Assembly: GCA_021776135.1 (NCBI GenBank)
Contig: JAJFGL010000040.1
Location: forward strand, 129,967 to 193,966
Length of the DNA: 64,000 nt
Direction of reading: 5' to 3'
DNA from: Kiloniellaceae bacterium
Lineage (GTDB): Bacteria > Pseudomonadota > Alphaproteobacteria > Kiloniellales > J153
Shown here: piece by piece, positions 44,448-53,117 of the stretch
Position numbering within the stretch: the stretch's first letter is position 1
Layout: each line of letters begins with the position of its first letter
Made by a program: the position numbers and the translations under genes
Notes under the pieces: generated by a model
What the model was told of the DNA's origin: nothing
Databases searched by the model: none
The model's input: the letters and a program-made list of their open reading frames with translations, nothing else

Positions 44448-45167
44448 CATTGGCGGACTCGTTTTCAAAAGCGACTCCTTTACGGTTGCGCACTTGTTTT
44501 TGAGGTGTTGTTTCAGGATGGATGCAAGGCGAGGTCCGTCGCGGGTTTCCAGGGCTTCGAGAATTTCCCCGTGTTCCTTGACGGCTTGTTCCCATCGCGC
44601 TTCCGATGTATTTGCCATGTATCGTGCCCGGCGGATGCGCCCTTCCAGACTGGCATGCATGGCTGTCAGGGTCGGGTTGGCGGCGGCTCCCACGATTTTT
44701 CCGTGGATGGTTTGATTGAGGCTGAAGTAGTCAGCTAGTTCCCGCCGGCGGTAGTGAAGAAGCATCTGGTAATGCAGTGCCCGGATTTCGGCAAGCTGGT
44801 CTTCGGTGATACGCTCACACGCCATCTCGCCCGCCAGCGATTCAAGCGAACCCATGACCGGAAACATTTCGTCGACATCGTCCGCCGTGACCTCGGACAC
44901 CGTGGCACCCCGGTTCGGCGTCAGCACGACCAGTCCTTCCGATGCCAGCACCCGCATGGCCTCGCGGAGCGGTGTCCGGGAAATGCCAAACTGCTCACAC
45001 AGGACCTTTTCAGGTAATCGTGCGCCGGTCGCGAGCTCGCCCTCGACGATCATGGTGCGCAGGCTAGCGACTACTTCACCGTGTAGCAAAACCCGGCCAT
45101 GCGGGGGCTCGTTAACCGGCGTTTCTGTGTAGTTGTCTTGAAGAGATAAATCATCAGGTACGGTCAT
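44406..45167 (-). CDS. GntR-family transcriptional regulator (FCD subfamily) with an IS-derived C-terminus
   Basis: A 253-residue regulator with N-terminal winged helix (RLPEKVLCEQFGISRTPLREAMRVLASEGLVVLTPNRGATV) and FCD domain (SLNQTIHGKIVGAAANPTL, ending near HLKNKCATVKESLLKTSPP). The last 14 residues (MKTSVTRNGLSSVT) are encoded by the antisense strand of the IS1182 fragment, so the native stop was replaced. The core is intact and probably functional. It lies 9 nt after the YdiJ-type gene in the same direction, and probably controls that gene and the divergent aminotransferase/TRAP genes. Confidence 0.88.
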   Translation of the reverse strand: MTVPDDLSLQDNYTETPVNEPPHGRVLLHGEVVASLRTMIVEGELATGARLPEKVLCEQFGISRTPLREAMRVLASEGLVVLTPNRGATVSEVTADDVDEMFPVMGSLESLAGEMACERITEDQLAEIRALHYQMLLHYRRRELADYFSLNQTIHGKIVGAAANPTLTAMHASLEGRIRRARYMANTSEARWEQAVKEHGEILEALETRDGPRLASILKQHLKNKCATVKESLLKTSPPMKTSVTRNGLSSVT

Positions 45168-45176
45168 GGTGCGATC

Positions 45177-48104
45177 CTATGATACAACAAGGGCACGATG
45201 GAGAACCTGCGCCACGTGAACCGCGGTGCGCTGGGCGCCATCCTTGATCTGATGGCGGCAGCTGGTGCCATCGGCGACGATGATCGTCGCGGCATCGGCC
45301 TTGCGGACCGCGGGCAGCACGCCCGCCTCGCCCATTCTAACCGACATATCGTAAGTCTCGGCCTGATAGCCGAAGGCGCCTGCCATGCCACAGCAACTGG
45401 ACGGGATTATTTCGATGTCGAGGCCAGGCACAAGCCCCAGAGCCTTCTCCACCGCCCCCATTACATCATGCGCCTTTTGGTGACAGTGCCCATGAAGCAG
45501 TACCTTATCGAAACCATTGGCCCGTAACGCCAGATTAAGGTGGCCGGCATCGTGCTCATTGGCGAGGAATTCCTCGAATAATGCGGTTTGGCCGGCGATG
45601 GCGCCCATGGCGTCCTTGTCCACCATGGCAGTGAGGTCATCGCGCAGTGACAACACGCATGAAGGCTCCAACCCGACGATGGGAACGCCGCGTTCGGCAA
45701 ACGGCCCCAAAACCGCAATCAAGCGGGCGGCCTCGGCCTTGGCCTGATCGATCAGGCCGGCTGAAAAGAATGTGCGCCCGCAACACACTGGGCGGCCGCC
45801 ATCGGCTGGACCCGGAACGTGGACCGTATATCCCGCCGCGCGTAAAACCTTAAGAGCGGCCCGCGCGTTTTCCGGCTCATGATAGATGTTGAAGGTGTCG
45901 ACCCACAGCACGACCTCGCGGCCATTTGTTCCCGCCTCGCCGGCGCCCGGTTCGGCGGCGCCCCGAAACGGCTTCGAATGCCACACCGGAAGCGGGCGAT
46001 TGGCGCTGAAACCGAGCAACTTTTCGCTAAGCTGGGGAAGCCCCGGGACCCTGTCGCGAAGATTGAGAAGCGCGCCGATGCGGCTGGCCACGGGCGCATA
46101 ACGCGGCAAATACGCGATCAGGCGTTCGCGCAGTTTAAGCCCATGACGTTTGGTGTGATGATAGAGAAATTCGATCTTCATGCGCGCCATGTCCACGCCC
46201 GTCGGGCATTCCCTTTTACATCCCTTGCAGGAGACACAGAGCTGCATGGCTTCGAACATGCCGTCGGAGGTGAAGGCGTCCACGCCGAGCTGGCCGGAAA
46301 TAGCCAGCCGCAGGGTGTTGGCGCGTCCGCGGGTCAGATGGCGTTCCTCGCCCGTGACGCGGAAGGACGGACACATGACACCGGCATCTGACTTACGGCA
46401 TGCACCATTGTTGTTGCACATCTCGACAGCGCCGGAAAAGCCGCCCCAGTCCGACCAGTCAAGCACGGTTTCGGGCATGCCGATCCGGTAGCCGGGCTTG
46501 TAGCGAAACAGATTTCTGTCATCCATTTTCGACGGATTAACGATCTTGCCGGGATTCATTAAGTTGTCTGGATCAAGTGCTGCTTTTACTTCGCCAAAAT
46601 TATTTACCATGCGCGTGCCGAACATGGCTTCGTGGAATTCGGATCGCACCAGCCCGTCACCGTGTTCGCCCGAATGCGAGCCCTTGTATTCGCGCACCAT
46701 CGAAAAGGCTTCCTCGGCAACGGCGCGCATTTTCCTGACGTCCATTTCCTGGCGCAGGTTTAGAACCGGGCGCACATGCAGACAACCGACCGATGCGTGG
46801 GCATACCAGGTACCCGTGGTGCCGTGCTTGTGAAATATACGGGCCAGCCTGTCGGTGTATTCGGCGAGGTCCGTCAACTCCACGGCGCAGTCCTCGATAA
46901 AGGAAATCGGTTTCCCCTCGCTCTTCATGGACATCATGATGTTGAGACCCGATTTCCGCACGTCCCAGACTTCTTTCTGGAAGGCGCGGTCGGTGACTTC
47001 AACGACGCCACCGGGAAACCCGAGATCAGCCATCCGGTCGACCAGAGCCTGAAGCTGTGTAAGCAGCTTGGCTTCGTCGTCACCGGCGAACTCGACTAAA
47101 AGCAGCGCATCGGGGTCGCCCCGGACGGCCTTGTCCATGGTCGGACGGAACAACGGAATGTCGCGGGAAAGCTCGATCATGGTGCTGTCAATCAGTTCCA
47201 CCGCGACCGGCCCGAGCTTGACCAGATGCTGCGCTGCGTCCATCGCCTGATAGAAACTCGGGAAGTGGCAGATGCCGAGCACCTTGTGTTTCGGGATAAC
47301 GGAAAGTTTCAGTTTGATGCGTTTGCTGTAGGCAAGCGTGCCTTCCGATCCGACCAGAAGGTGCGCCAGATTGACCGGCTTGTTGCTGGGCACCAACGCG
47401 TCGATGTTGTAGCCGCCGACCCGCCGCATCAGTTTCGGGAAGCGCTCGTTGATTTCGTCGGCTTCACGGCGGCCGAGTTCAATCAGCCCATCCACCAGTT
47501 CGCGGTGTTTGGGTTCAAACCCCGCTTCATCCAGCTCAGTGGGCAAGACGCCGAAATGCATGGAAGAGCCGTCGGCCAGCAGGGCGTCAATGGCGATGAC
47601 ATTGTCACGCATGGGGCCGTATTTAAGGGATCGTGCGCCACAGCTGTTGTTTCCGGCCATGCCGCCGATGGTGGCGCGCGACGCGGTCGAGACGTCAACC
47701 GGGAACCACAGTCCGTGCGGCTTTAAAAATTCGTTCAACTGGTCGAGAACGACGCCCGGTTCGACCCAGACCGTTTGTGCTTCGGCATCGAATTCAAGAA
47801 CCTTGTTCAGGTGGCGGCTGACGTCCATGACCAGGGCCGCGCCCACGGTCTGGCCGCATTGCGACGTGCCGCCACCACGGGGCAAGACCGCCACGCCTGC
47901 GCCGCGGGCCGCGGCCATGGTGCGCTTGATATCATTTTCCGATTTCGGCACGACCACGCCAAGGGGTTCGATCTGGTAGATCGACGCATCCGTGCTGTAA
48001 CGGCCCCGGGAAAAAGCATCGAACAGAACCTCGCCTTCAAAGTCAGAGCCGAGATAGCGGGCCAAGGTGGCATCACCAATCAGGGAAGGGGCATTCGCGG
48101 TCAT
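45177..48104 (-). CDS. FAD-linked oxidase fused to Fe-S/CCG domains (YdiJ/D-2-hydroxyacid dehydrogenase type)
   Basis: A 975-residue flavoprotein. The N-terminal half is a VAO-type FAD domain (VVVPKSENDIKRTMAAARGAGVAVLPRGGGTSQCGQTVG) with its C-terminal cap; then come ferredoxin-type clusters (CNNNGACRKSDAGVMCPSFRVTGEERHLTRGRANTLR; CVSCKGCKRECPTGVDM) and two CCG motifs (GHCHQKAHDVMG, SSCCGMAGAFGYQ). This GlcD-GlpC fusion matches YdiJ-like D-2-hydroxyglutarate or D-lactate dehydrogenases, which pass electrons to the respiratory chain. The neighbouring transaminase and TRAP genes suggest a hydroxy-acid substrate; which one is unclear. Confidence 0.88.
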   Translation of the reverse strand: MTANAPSLIGDATLARYLGSDFEGEVLFDAFSRGRYSTDASIYQIEPLGVVVPKSENDIKRTMAAARGAGVAVLPRGGGTSQCGQTVGAALVMDVSRHLNKVLEFDAEAQTVWVEPGVVLDQLNEFLKPHGLWFPVDVSTASRATIGGMAGNNSCGARSLKYGPMRDNVIAIDALLADGSSMHFGVLPTELDEAGFEPKHRELVDGLIELGRREADEINERFPKLMRRVGGYNIDALVPSNKPVNLAHLLVGSEGTLAYSKRIKLKLSVIPKHKVLGICHFPSFYQAMDAAQHLVKLGPVAVELIDSTMIELSRDIPLFRPTMDKAVRGDPDALLLVEFAGDDEAKLLTQLQALVDRMADLGFPGGVVEVTDRAFQKEVWDVRKSGLNIMMSMKSEGKPISFIEDCAVELTDLAEYTDRLARIFHKHGTTGTWYAHASVGCLHVRPVLNLRQEMDVRKMRAVAEEAFSMVREYKGSHSGEHGDGLVRSEFHEAMFGTRMVNNFGEVKAALDPDNLMNPGKIVNPSKMDDRNLFRYKPGYRIGMPETVLDWSDWGGFSGAVEMCNNNGACRKSDAGVMCPSFRVTGEERHLTRGRANTLRLAISGQLGVDAFTSDGMFEAMQLCVSCKGCKRECPTGVDMARMKIEFLYHHTKRHGLKLRERLIAYLPRYAPVASRIGALLNLRDRVPGLPQLSEKLLGFSANRPLPVWHSKPFRGAAEPGAGEAGTNGREVVLWVDTFNIYHEPENARAALKVLRAAGYTVHVPGPADGGRPVCCGRTFFSAGLIDQAKAEAARLIAVLGPFAERGVPIVGLEPSCVLSLRDDLTAMVDKDAMGAIAGQTALFEEFLANEHDAGHLNLALRANGFDKVLLHGHCHQKAHDVMGAVEKALGLVPGLDIEIIPSSCCGMAGAFGYQAETYDMSVRMGEAGVLPAVRKADAATIIVADGTSCRHQIKDGAQRTAVHVAQVLHRALVVS

Positions 48105-48140
48105 GCAGCTGGGGTCCCGTCAGAATGAAATCGGATAATT

Positions 48141-48150
48141 TTGTATACAA
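48141..48150. promoter_or_regulatory. Palindromic TTGTATACAA, candidate GntR operator 1
   Basis: TTGTATACAA is fully symmetric and lies 37 bp upstream of the dehydrogenase start. FCD-type GntR regulators often recognise GTATAC-centred palindromes. A second copy of the core is at 48269-48280. Confidence 0.55.
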
Positions 48151-48268
48151 TAATTTTTGCAAACGAGATAGAGGCGGCGCCATATTTTCATAATATCTTG
48201 AAATATAACAATAAAAGCAAATAAAAAAGCCCCGCCTATTCCCTGGTTGCATGTTGATTCGCTTTAAT

Positions 48269-48282
48269 TTCGTATACATAAT
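48269..48282. promoter_or_regulatory. GTATAC-centred site, candidate GntR operator 2
   Basis: TTCGTATACATAAT contains the same GTATAC core with partial flanking symmetry, about 80 bp upstream of the aminotransferase start. The pair brackets an AT-rich divergent promoter region of 258 bp, which shows no other feature. Confidence 0.5.
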
Positions 48283-48362
48283 GTGAATAACCAAAATACA
48301 GGGCGGCGATGCATCGCCCTTAATGCTGCCACGTCCGGCAGAACCGGGAGAGATCGACTGCC

Positions 48363-49538
48363 ATGGGCTTCCATTCTGGTCGGCATTTTTTGCAGATTCC
48401 AGGACCGACCAACGTTCCGGACCGGGTGCTGCGTGCTATCAACAGCCCGACGATCGATCACCGGGGGCCTGAATTCGTCGAGCTTGGCCTGGATATCCTC
48501 GCCGGCATCAAGACCATCTTCAAGACGTCCAATCCGGTCATCATCTTTCCCGCTTCGGGCACCGGGGCATGGGAATCGGCACTGGTTAATGTTCTTCAGG
48601 CCGGGGACAAGGTCCTGATGTGTGAAACCGGCCACTTTTCGACGCTCTGGACCCGGCTTGCGGAACGGCTCGGAATCGATGTCGAGGTGATTGCCGGTGA
48701 CTGGCGCCGGGGCGCGGACCCAGACAAGATCCAAGAACGGCTCATGGCCGACGCGGGCGGCGCCATCAAGGCCGTCTGCGTTGTGCATAACGAAACGTCT
48801 ACCGGCTCGCTCTCACGCATCAAGGATATCCGCGGCGCCATCGACCGTTCAGATCATCCGGCGCTCTACATGGTCGACACAATTTCCTCTTTGGCATCCG
48901 TTGATTACCGCCATGACGAATGGGGTGTCGACATCACCGTTTCGGGTTCGCAAAAGGGCCTTATGTTACCGCCAGGGTTGAGTTTCGTCGCCGTCAGCGA
49001 CCGCGCCATTCAAGTATCCGAAACTGGCGGCATGCCCCGGTCTTACTGGCGCTGGGATGAAATGATTGAACAGAACGCCAAAGGCGTTTTCCCCTATACG
49101 CCGGCGACCAATCTGCTTTACGGCCTGAAAGAGTCCATCGCCATGCTGCACGAGGAAGGGCTGGATAACGTCTTTGCCCGTCATGCCCGGCACGGCGAAG
49201 CGACCCGGCGCGCGGTGACGGCCTGGGGTCTCGATAATCTTTGCGTCAGCCCGGATGAATTTTCACCGGTGTTGACCACCGTGATGGTTCCTGACGGCAG
49301 CGATGCGGATGCGTTGCGCAAACTGATTTTGGATAAATTCGACATGTCGCTCGGCACCGGCCTCGGCAAGGTGGCGGGAAAGGTGTTTCGTATCGGACAC
49401 CTTGGTCACTTCAACGACCTGATGCTGGCCGGCACCTTATCGGGTGTCGAAATGGGCCTGCGCCTGTTCGGCATGGACAATGCGAAGGGTGGCGTGGACG
49501 TCGCCCTTGAATACCTCGCCGGTCAGGCTGCTGCCTGA
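48363..49538 (+). CDS. Serine-glyoxylate-type aminotransferase (class V)
   Basis: A 391-residue PLP enzyme of the serine/alanine/aspartate-glyoxylate aminotransferase group, recognised by SGRHFLQIPGPTNVPDRVLRAI and DHRGPEF, the PLP lysine K198 (VSGSQKGLMLPPG) and HNETSTGSL. It converts glyoxylate to glycine using serine or another amino donor. An aspartate-glyoxylate enzyme of the beta-hydroxyaspartate cycle is a close alternative, but the other genes of that cycle are not here. It heads the plus-strand operon that continues into a TRAP transporter. Confidence 0.88.
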   Translation: MGFHSGRHFLQIPGPTNVPDRVLRAINSPTIDHRGPEFVELGLDILAGIKTIFKTSNPVIIFPASGTGAWESALVNVLQAGDKVLMCETGHFSTLWTRLAERLGIDVEVIAGDWRRGADPDKIQERLMADAGGAIKAVCVVHNETSTGSLSRIKDIRGAIDRSDHPALYMVDTISSLASVDYRHDEWGVDITVSGSQKGLMLPPGLSFVAVSDRAIQVSETGGMPRSYWRWDEMIEQNAKGVFPYTPATNLLYGLKESIAMLHEEGLDNVFARHARHGEATRRAVTAWGLDNLCVSPDEFSPVLTTVMVPDGSDADALRKLILDKFDMSLGTGLGKVAGKVFRIGHLGHFNDLMLAGTLSGVEMGLRLFGMDNAKGGVDVALEYLAGQAAA

Positions 49539-49661
49539 TTGGCATCATGGGGCCGTGCGTATCGGTCCCCAAAAACAACATACGAGCCGGATTGGTTCCG
49601 GCGCTCCATAATGGGGCAAGACCAACAAATAAAACGTTCGAACACAAAAGGGAGAATTTCG

Positions 49662-50648
49662 ATGAAGATTTCTACATTTTACAAAATTGCCGGCATGGCC
49701 GCGGTTGCCGCGATCATGTCGACACAAGTCATGGCCGGTGAGTTGGTTCTCAAGTTCGGTCATGTCGGCAAACCGGGCTCGTTGTTCGAGGCCTCGGCCA
49801 ACGAGTTCGCTAAACGGGCCAATGCCAAACTCGCCGGCAAGGCGCGGGTCGAGGTGTTTGGTTCCAGCCAGCTCGGCAAGGACAAGGAGTTGCTTAAAAA
49901 GCTGAAGCTCGGCACCATCAACTTCGCCCTGCCGTCGTCGGTCATGGCGTCACAGGTTGATGAATTCGGCATGTTCGATATGCCCTATCTGGTCAAGGAC
50001 CGGGCGCACATGGCGCGGATCGAAAAGGAAATCGTCCGCCCGACTCTGATGCCGATCGCCGAAGCAAAGGGTCTGAAAATTCTCGCCCTTTGGGAAAACG
50101 GCTTCCGCCATATCACCAACAACAAACGCCCAATCGACATTCCGGGCGATCTGGCCGGCATCAAGTTGCGCACGCCCAAGTCGGTCTGGCGGGTGAAAAT
50201 GTTCAAGGCCTATGGCGCTAACCCGACGCCGCTTTCGTTCTCGGAAGTGTTCGTCGCGCTGCAGACCGGCACCTTTGATGGCCAGGAAAACCCGTTTGCC
50301 CAGATTGCCTCGGCCAAGTTCCAGGAAGTGCAGAAATATCTATCGCTGACCGGACACGTTTACACCCCGGCTTACGTGACGGTCGACACCAAGCACTTCG
50401 CGAAACTGCCCGCCGACGTACAGGCGATCCTGACGGAAGTGGCCCAGGAAACCCAGGCGTTCGTCTATAAGACGGCGGCTGAACTGGAGATCACGCTGCT
50501 GGACGAGTTGAAGGCCGGCGGGATGCAGGTGAACACGGCCAACAAGGACGCGTTCATCAAGGCTTCCGACAAAATCTACAAGGAATTCGCCGACACCGTC
50601 GATGGTGGTGGCGCCCTTGTCGATAAGGCCATGGGCCTCGCAATGTAA
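49662..50648 (+). CDS. TRAP transporter substrate-binding protein (DctP family)
   Basis: A 328-residue periplasmic binding protein. The start is the ATG at 49662 behind AAAGGGAG; the longer open frame to 49539 is not signal-like. A Sec signal (YKIAGMAAVAAIMSTQVMA) precedes LVLKFGHVGKPGSLFEASANEFAKRAN. The DctP arginine-containing ligand motif appears in GIKLRTPKSVWRVKMFKAYGANPTPLSFSEVFVALQTGTFDGQENP. Usual ligands are organic acids, consistent with the neighbouring dehydrogenase and aminotransferase. Confidence 0.93.
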   Translation: MKISTFYKIAGMAAVAAIMSTQVMAGELVLKFGHVGKPGSLFEASANEFAKRANAKLAGKARVEVFGSSQLGKDKELLKKLKLGTINFALPSSVMASQVDEFGMFDMPYLVKDRAHMARIEKEIVRPTLMPIAEAKGLKILALWENGFRHITNNKRPIDIPGDLAGIKLRTPKSVWRVKMFKAYGANPTPLSFSEVFVALQTGTFDGQENPFAQIASAKFQEVQKYLSLTGHVYTPAYVTVDTKHFAKLPADVQAILTEVAQETQAFVYKTAAELEITLLDELKAGGMQVNTANKDAFIKASDKIYKEFADTVDGGGALVDKAMGLAM

Positions 50649-50655
50649 GACTGCC

Positions 50656-50695
50656 GGAAAAGGCCCGGTCCGCATCGGCGTGCCGGTCCTTTTCC
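50656..50695 (+). promoter_or_regulatory. Stem-loop between dctP-like and dctQ-like genes
   Basis: GGAAAAGG plus CCGG pair with CCGG plus CCTTTTCC (50656-50663 with 50688-50695; one mismatch in between), followed by TTCATTTT. The U-rich tail makes partial termination plausible, favouring excess binding protein. Confidence 0.6.
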
Positions 50696-50741
50696 TTCAT
50701 TTTCCGATTTATTGATCCTTTCGTTTTAAGCTGGAGGACCC

Positions 50742-51266
50742 GTGCTCGTGCGCCTGGCTATTGCAACCATGCAGAGGCATTTCGAACGCCTGCTGGAAGT
50801 GATCACCATCATTCTCATGGTGTCGCTGGCCGTTGTCGTGCTGGTTGCGGTTGCCTACCGGATATCGGGCCATGCTCTTGTGTGGTATGACGAAGTCGCC
50901 GCTATCCAACTGGCCTGGCTGACCTATTACGCGGGCGCACTCGCCGCATTCAAGCGAGCCCACATCGGTGTGCCGGGGCTTGTCAACGCGATGCCCCCTC
51001 ATATCCGGGTGCCCGTGGTGTTGCTGGCGGAGTTCATCGTTATCGGCTTTTTCGCCCTGATGGGCTGGCTTGGTGTCGAGGTTTTGCTGATCCTGGAAGG
51101 CGACACCATGATCAGTCTGCCCGAGGTGCCGACTGCATTTACCCAATCGGTCATTCCCATCGGCGCGGTGCTGTTTATCATCGCGCAACTGCTGACCCTG
51201 CCTGATGCGTTGGATAAGGCCCGTAAGGCCAATTATCTCTCACAGTTGGATGAAGCCGGGCCATGA
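50742..51266 (+). CDS. TRAP transporter small permease (DctQ family)
   Basis: A 174-residue membrane protein with four hydrophobic segments and the DctQ feature VWYDEVAAIQLAWLTYYAGALAAFKRAHIGVPGLVN. The start is a GTG with GGAGG 5 nt upstream. It overlaps dctM by 4 nt. Confidence 0.9.
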   Translation: MLVRLAIATMQRHFERLLEVITIILMVSLAVVVLVAVAYRISGHALVWYDEVAAIQLAWLTYYAGALAAFKRAHIGVPGLVNAMPPHIRVPVVLLAEFIVIGFFALMGWLGVEVLLILEGDTMISLPEVPTAFTQSVIPIGAVLFIIAQLLTLPDALDKARKANYLSQLDEAGP

Positions 51267-52543
51267 CCATTGCCCTCATGTTCATCGGTCTGTTTGCGCT
51301 GGTCTTGATCAATGTTCCCATTGCCGTCGCACTTGCCGTGACGACGACGATAGCGATGGTCCTGACACAGGGAACAAGTATCCTTCCCAATGTCGCGCTG
51401 GTCATGATGGATGGCGCGACCAAGTTCCCGTTAATCGCCATACCGCTATTCATCCTCGCCGGCGCGATAATGAACTCCGGCGGGATTTCGCGCCGTCTGA
51501 TCGCCTTTGCCTCGGCGCTCTTTGGCTTCATCAAGGGCGGGTTGTCGATGATCACGATCGCCACGTCGATGTTTTTTGCGGAAATATCGGGATCAGCCGT
51601 CGCCGATGTGGCGGCGCTCGGCTCGATCCTGATTCCGGCGATGAAAAAGAAAGGCTATCCAGCGCCGTTCGCGGCCGCCGTTATGTCTTCATCGGCAACC
51701 CTGGCGGTGATCATCCCACCCTCGATCCCGATGATTCTCTACGCGGTGATGGCGCAAACGTCGGTGGTACAGTTGTTCGTCGCGGGTGTCGTGCCCGGCA
51801 TCCTGGGCGGTGTCGGCATGATGATCATGAGTTACTGGTTCGCGCGCCGTCACAATTATCCGGTCGAGGAAATGTTCCAGGTCCGGCGCGTGGTCGAAAC
51901 CTTCAAGGATGCGTCCCTCGCCTTCACCCTGCCGGTGATCATTCTCGGTGGTATCTTCGGCGGCTTCGTTACCGCGACCGAAGGCGCCGCGCTGGCCGTG
52001 CTGGCATCAGTCCTGATATCAGCCGTATACCGTGAGCTGAACTTCCAGCATTTGAGAGAAGCCATCATCGAGGGCGGTATCCATACCTCGGTGGTGATGC
52101 TTTTGGTGGCGGCATCGGTTCTGGTCGGCGTCTTTCTAACCGAGGTTCAGGTGCCGCAAAAACTGGCGGCTGAAATTTCGTCGCTCACCGACAACAAGTA
52201 CGTCATTCTCGCCATCCTTAATCTGTTTTTCCTCACGGTCGGATTTTTCCTGCATTCCGCAGCCGCAATCATCCTGGTCGTGCCGATTGTCATGCCGATC
52301 GTCCATTCGGTCGGCATTGATCCGGTCCACTTCGGCATGATTGTCACGCTAAACTTGGGTATTGGTCAGCAGACCCCGCCGGTTGCCAGCGTGCTGGTCA
52401 CCGCGTGCTCGGTCGCCAAGGCCGACGTGTGGGATGTGAGCAAGGTGAATATCTACTTCATCGGTGTGCTGTTCGCGGTGCTGATGCTGGTGACCTACGT
52501 TCCCATCGTGCCCATGGGGCTGGTTGAATTCTTCTACCGTTAA
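51263..52543 (+). CDS. TRAP transporter large permease (DctM family)
   Basis: A 426-residue permease with about twelve membrane segments; LPNVALVMMDGATKFPLIAIPLFILAGAIMNSGGISRRLI, AEISGSAVADVAALGSILIPAM and ATLAVIIPPSIPMILYAV are the DctM signature stretches. It uses an ion gradient to import the DctP-bound substrate. Confidence 0.93.
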   Translation: MTIALMFIGLFALVLINVPIAVALAVTTTIAMVLTQGTSILPNVALVMMDGATKFPLIAIPLFILAGAIMNSGGISRRLIAFASALFGFIKGGLSMITIATSMFFAEISGSAVADVAALGSILIPAMKKKGYPAPFAAAVMSSSATLAVIIPPSIPMILYAVMAQTSVVQLFVAGVVPGILGGVGMMIMSYWFARRHNYPVEEMFQVRRVVETFKDASLAFTLPVIILGGIFGGFVTATEGAALAVLASVLISAVYRELNFQHLREAIIEGGIHTSVVMLLVAASVLVGVFLTEVQVPQKLAAEISSLTDNKYVILAILNLFFLTVGFFLHSAAAIILVVPIVMPIVHSVGIDPVHFGMIVTLNLGIGQQTPPVASVLVTACSVAKADVWDVSKVNIYFIGVLFAVLMLVTYVPIVPMGLVEFFYR

Positions 52544-52555
52544 GGAGGTCCGGCG

Positions 52556-52792
52556 ATGACCGATACAATCTTGCTATCGCGCGACGGATACATTGCAACC
52601 GTTACCCTGAACCGGCCGGAAAAACTCAACGCCATGACCAAACCCATGTGGGTCCGCCTGGGCGAGGTTTTGGTGGAATTGTCAGGCGATGAGGACGTGC
52701 GCTGAATTGTGCTACGGGGCGCGGGCGGTAAGACGTTTTCTCCCGGCAACGACATTGGCGAGTTTGAAACCGAGCGGGCCAATTCCCGCCAG
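52556..52792 (+). pseudogene. Truncated enoyl-CoA hydratase/isomerase gene
   Basis: Begins with ATG after TAAGGAGGT and reads as a crotonase N-terminus (GYIATVTLNRPEKLNAMTKPMW). A TGA at 52703-52705 interrupts codon 50 (after GDEDVR, normally followed by a residue and IVLRG), the frame then continues IVLRGAGGKTFSPGNDIGEFE, and homology ends at 52792 where an IS6 end begins. It thus has both a nonsense mutation and a deletion of the C-terminal two thirds. Originally the fourth plus-strand gene after the TRAP genes. Confidence 0.85.
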
Positions 52793-53100
52793 GGCACTGT
52801 CAGACTAAATCGACCACAGGAGTGCGGGCGTTGGCTCAACAATCGGGCCGAAAAATCACATCAGCCCTTCCGGCGACAAGAGGGCGCGATGGCGAAATTC
52901 AGGGACATCAAGACCCTACTGAAGTTCGCGGGCGCCCAGGCCTCGATCCATAATCACTTCAATTTCGACCGCCACCTCACCCACCGCAATGACTTCAAGA
53001 AGAACCGCTCCACGTTGCTGGCAGAGTGGCGTCAATTAGCGGCGTGAAATGCACATCATGGGGGAATTCACAGACTGGTTCGCATTAGACTGACACCACC
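52793..53100 (+). mobile_element. Internally deleted IS6-family element
   Basis: The left end GGCACTGTCAGACTAAAT (52793-52810) joins directly, after a dozen bases, to the C-terminal third of an IS6 transposase (CGRWLNNRAEKSHQPFRRQEG to LAEWRQLAA, stop at 53045-53047); the right end reads inward GGTGGTGTCAGTCTAATGCG (to 53100). The N-terminal 150 codons, including two catalytic aspartates, are lost. By chance the frame is fused to the crotonase remnant. Immediately beyond lies another IS-end motif, GGGGCATTGACACC, at 53105-53118. Confidence 0.8.
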
Positions 53101-53117
53101 CTGCGGGGCATTGACAC

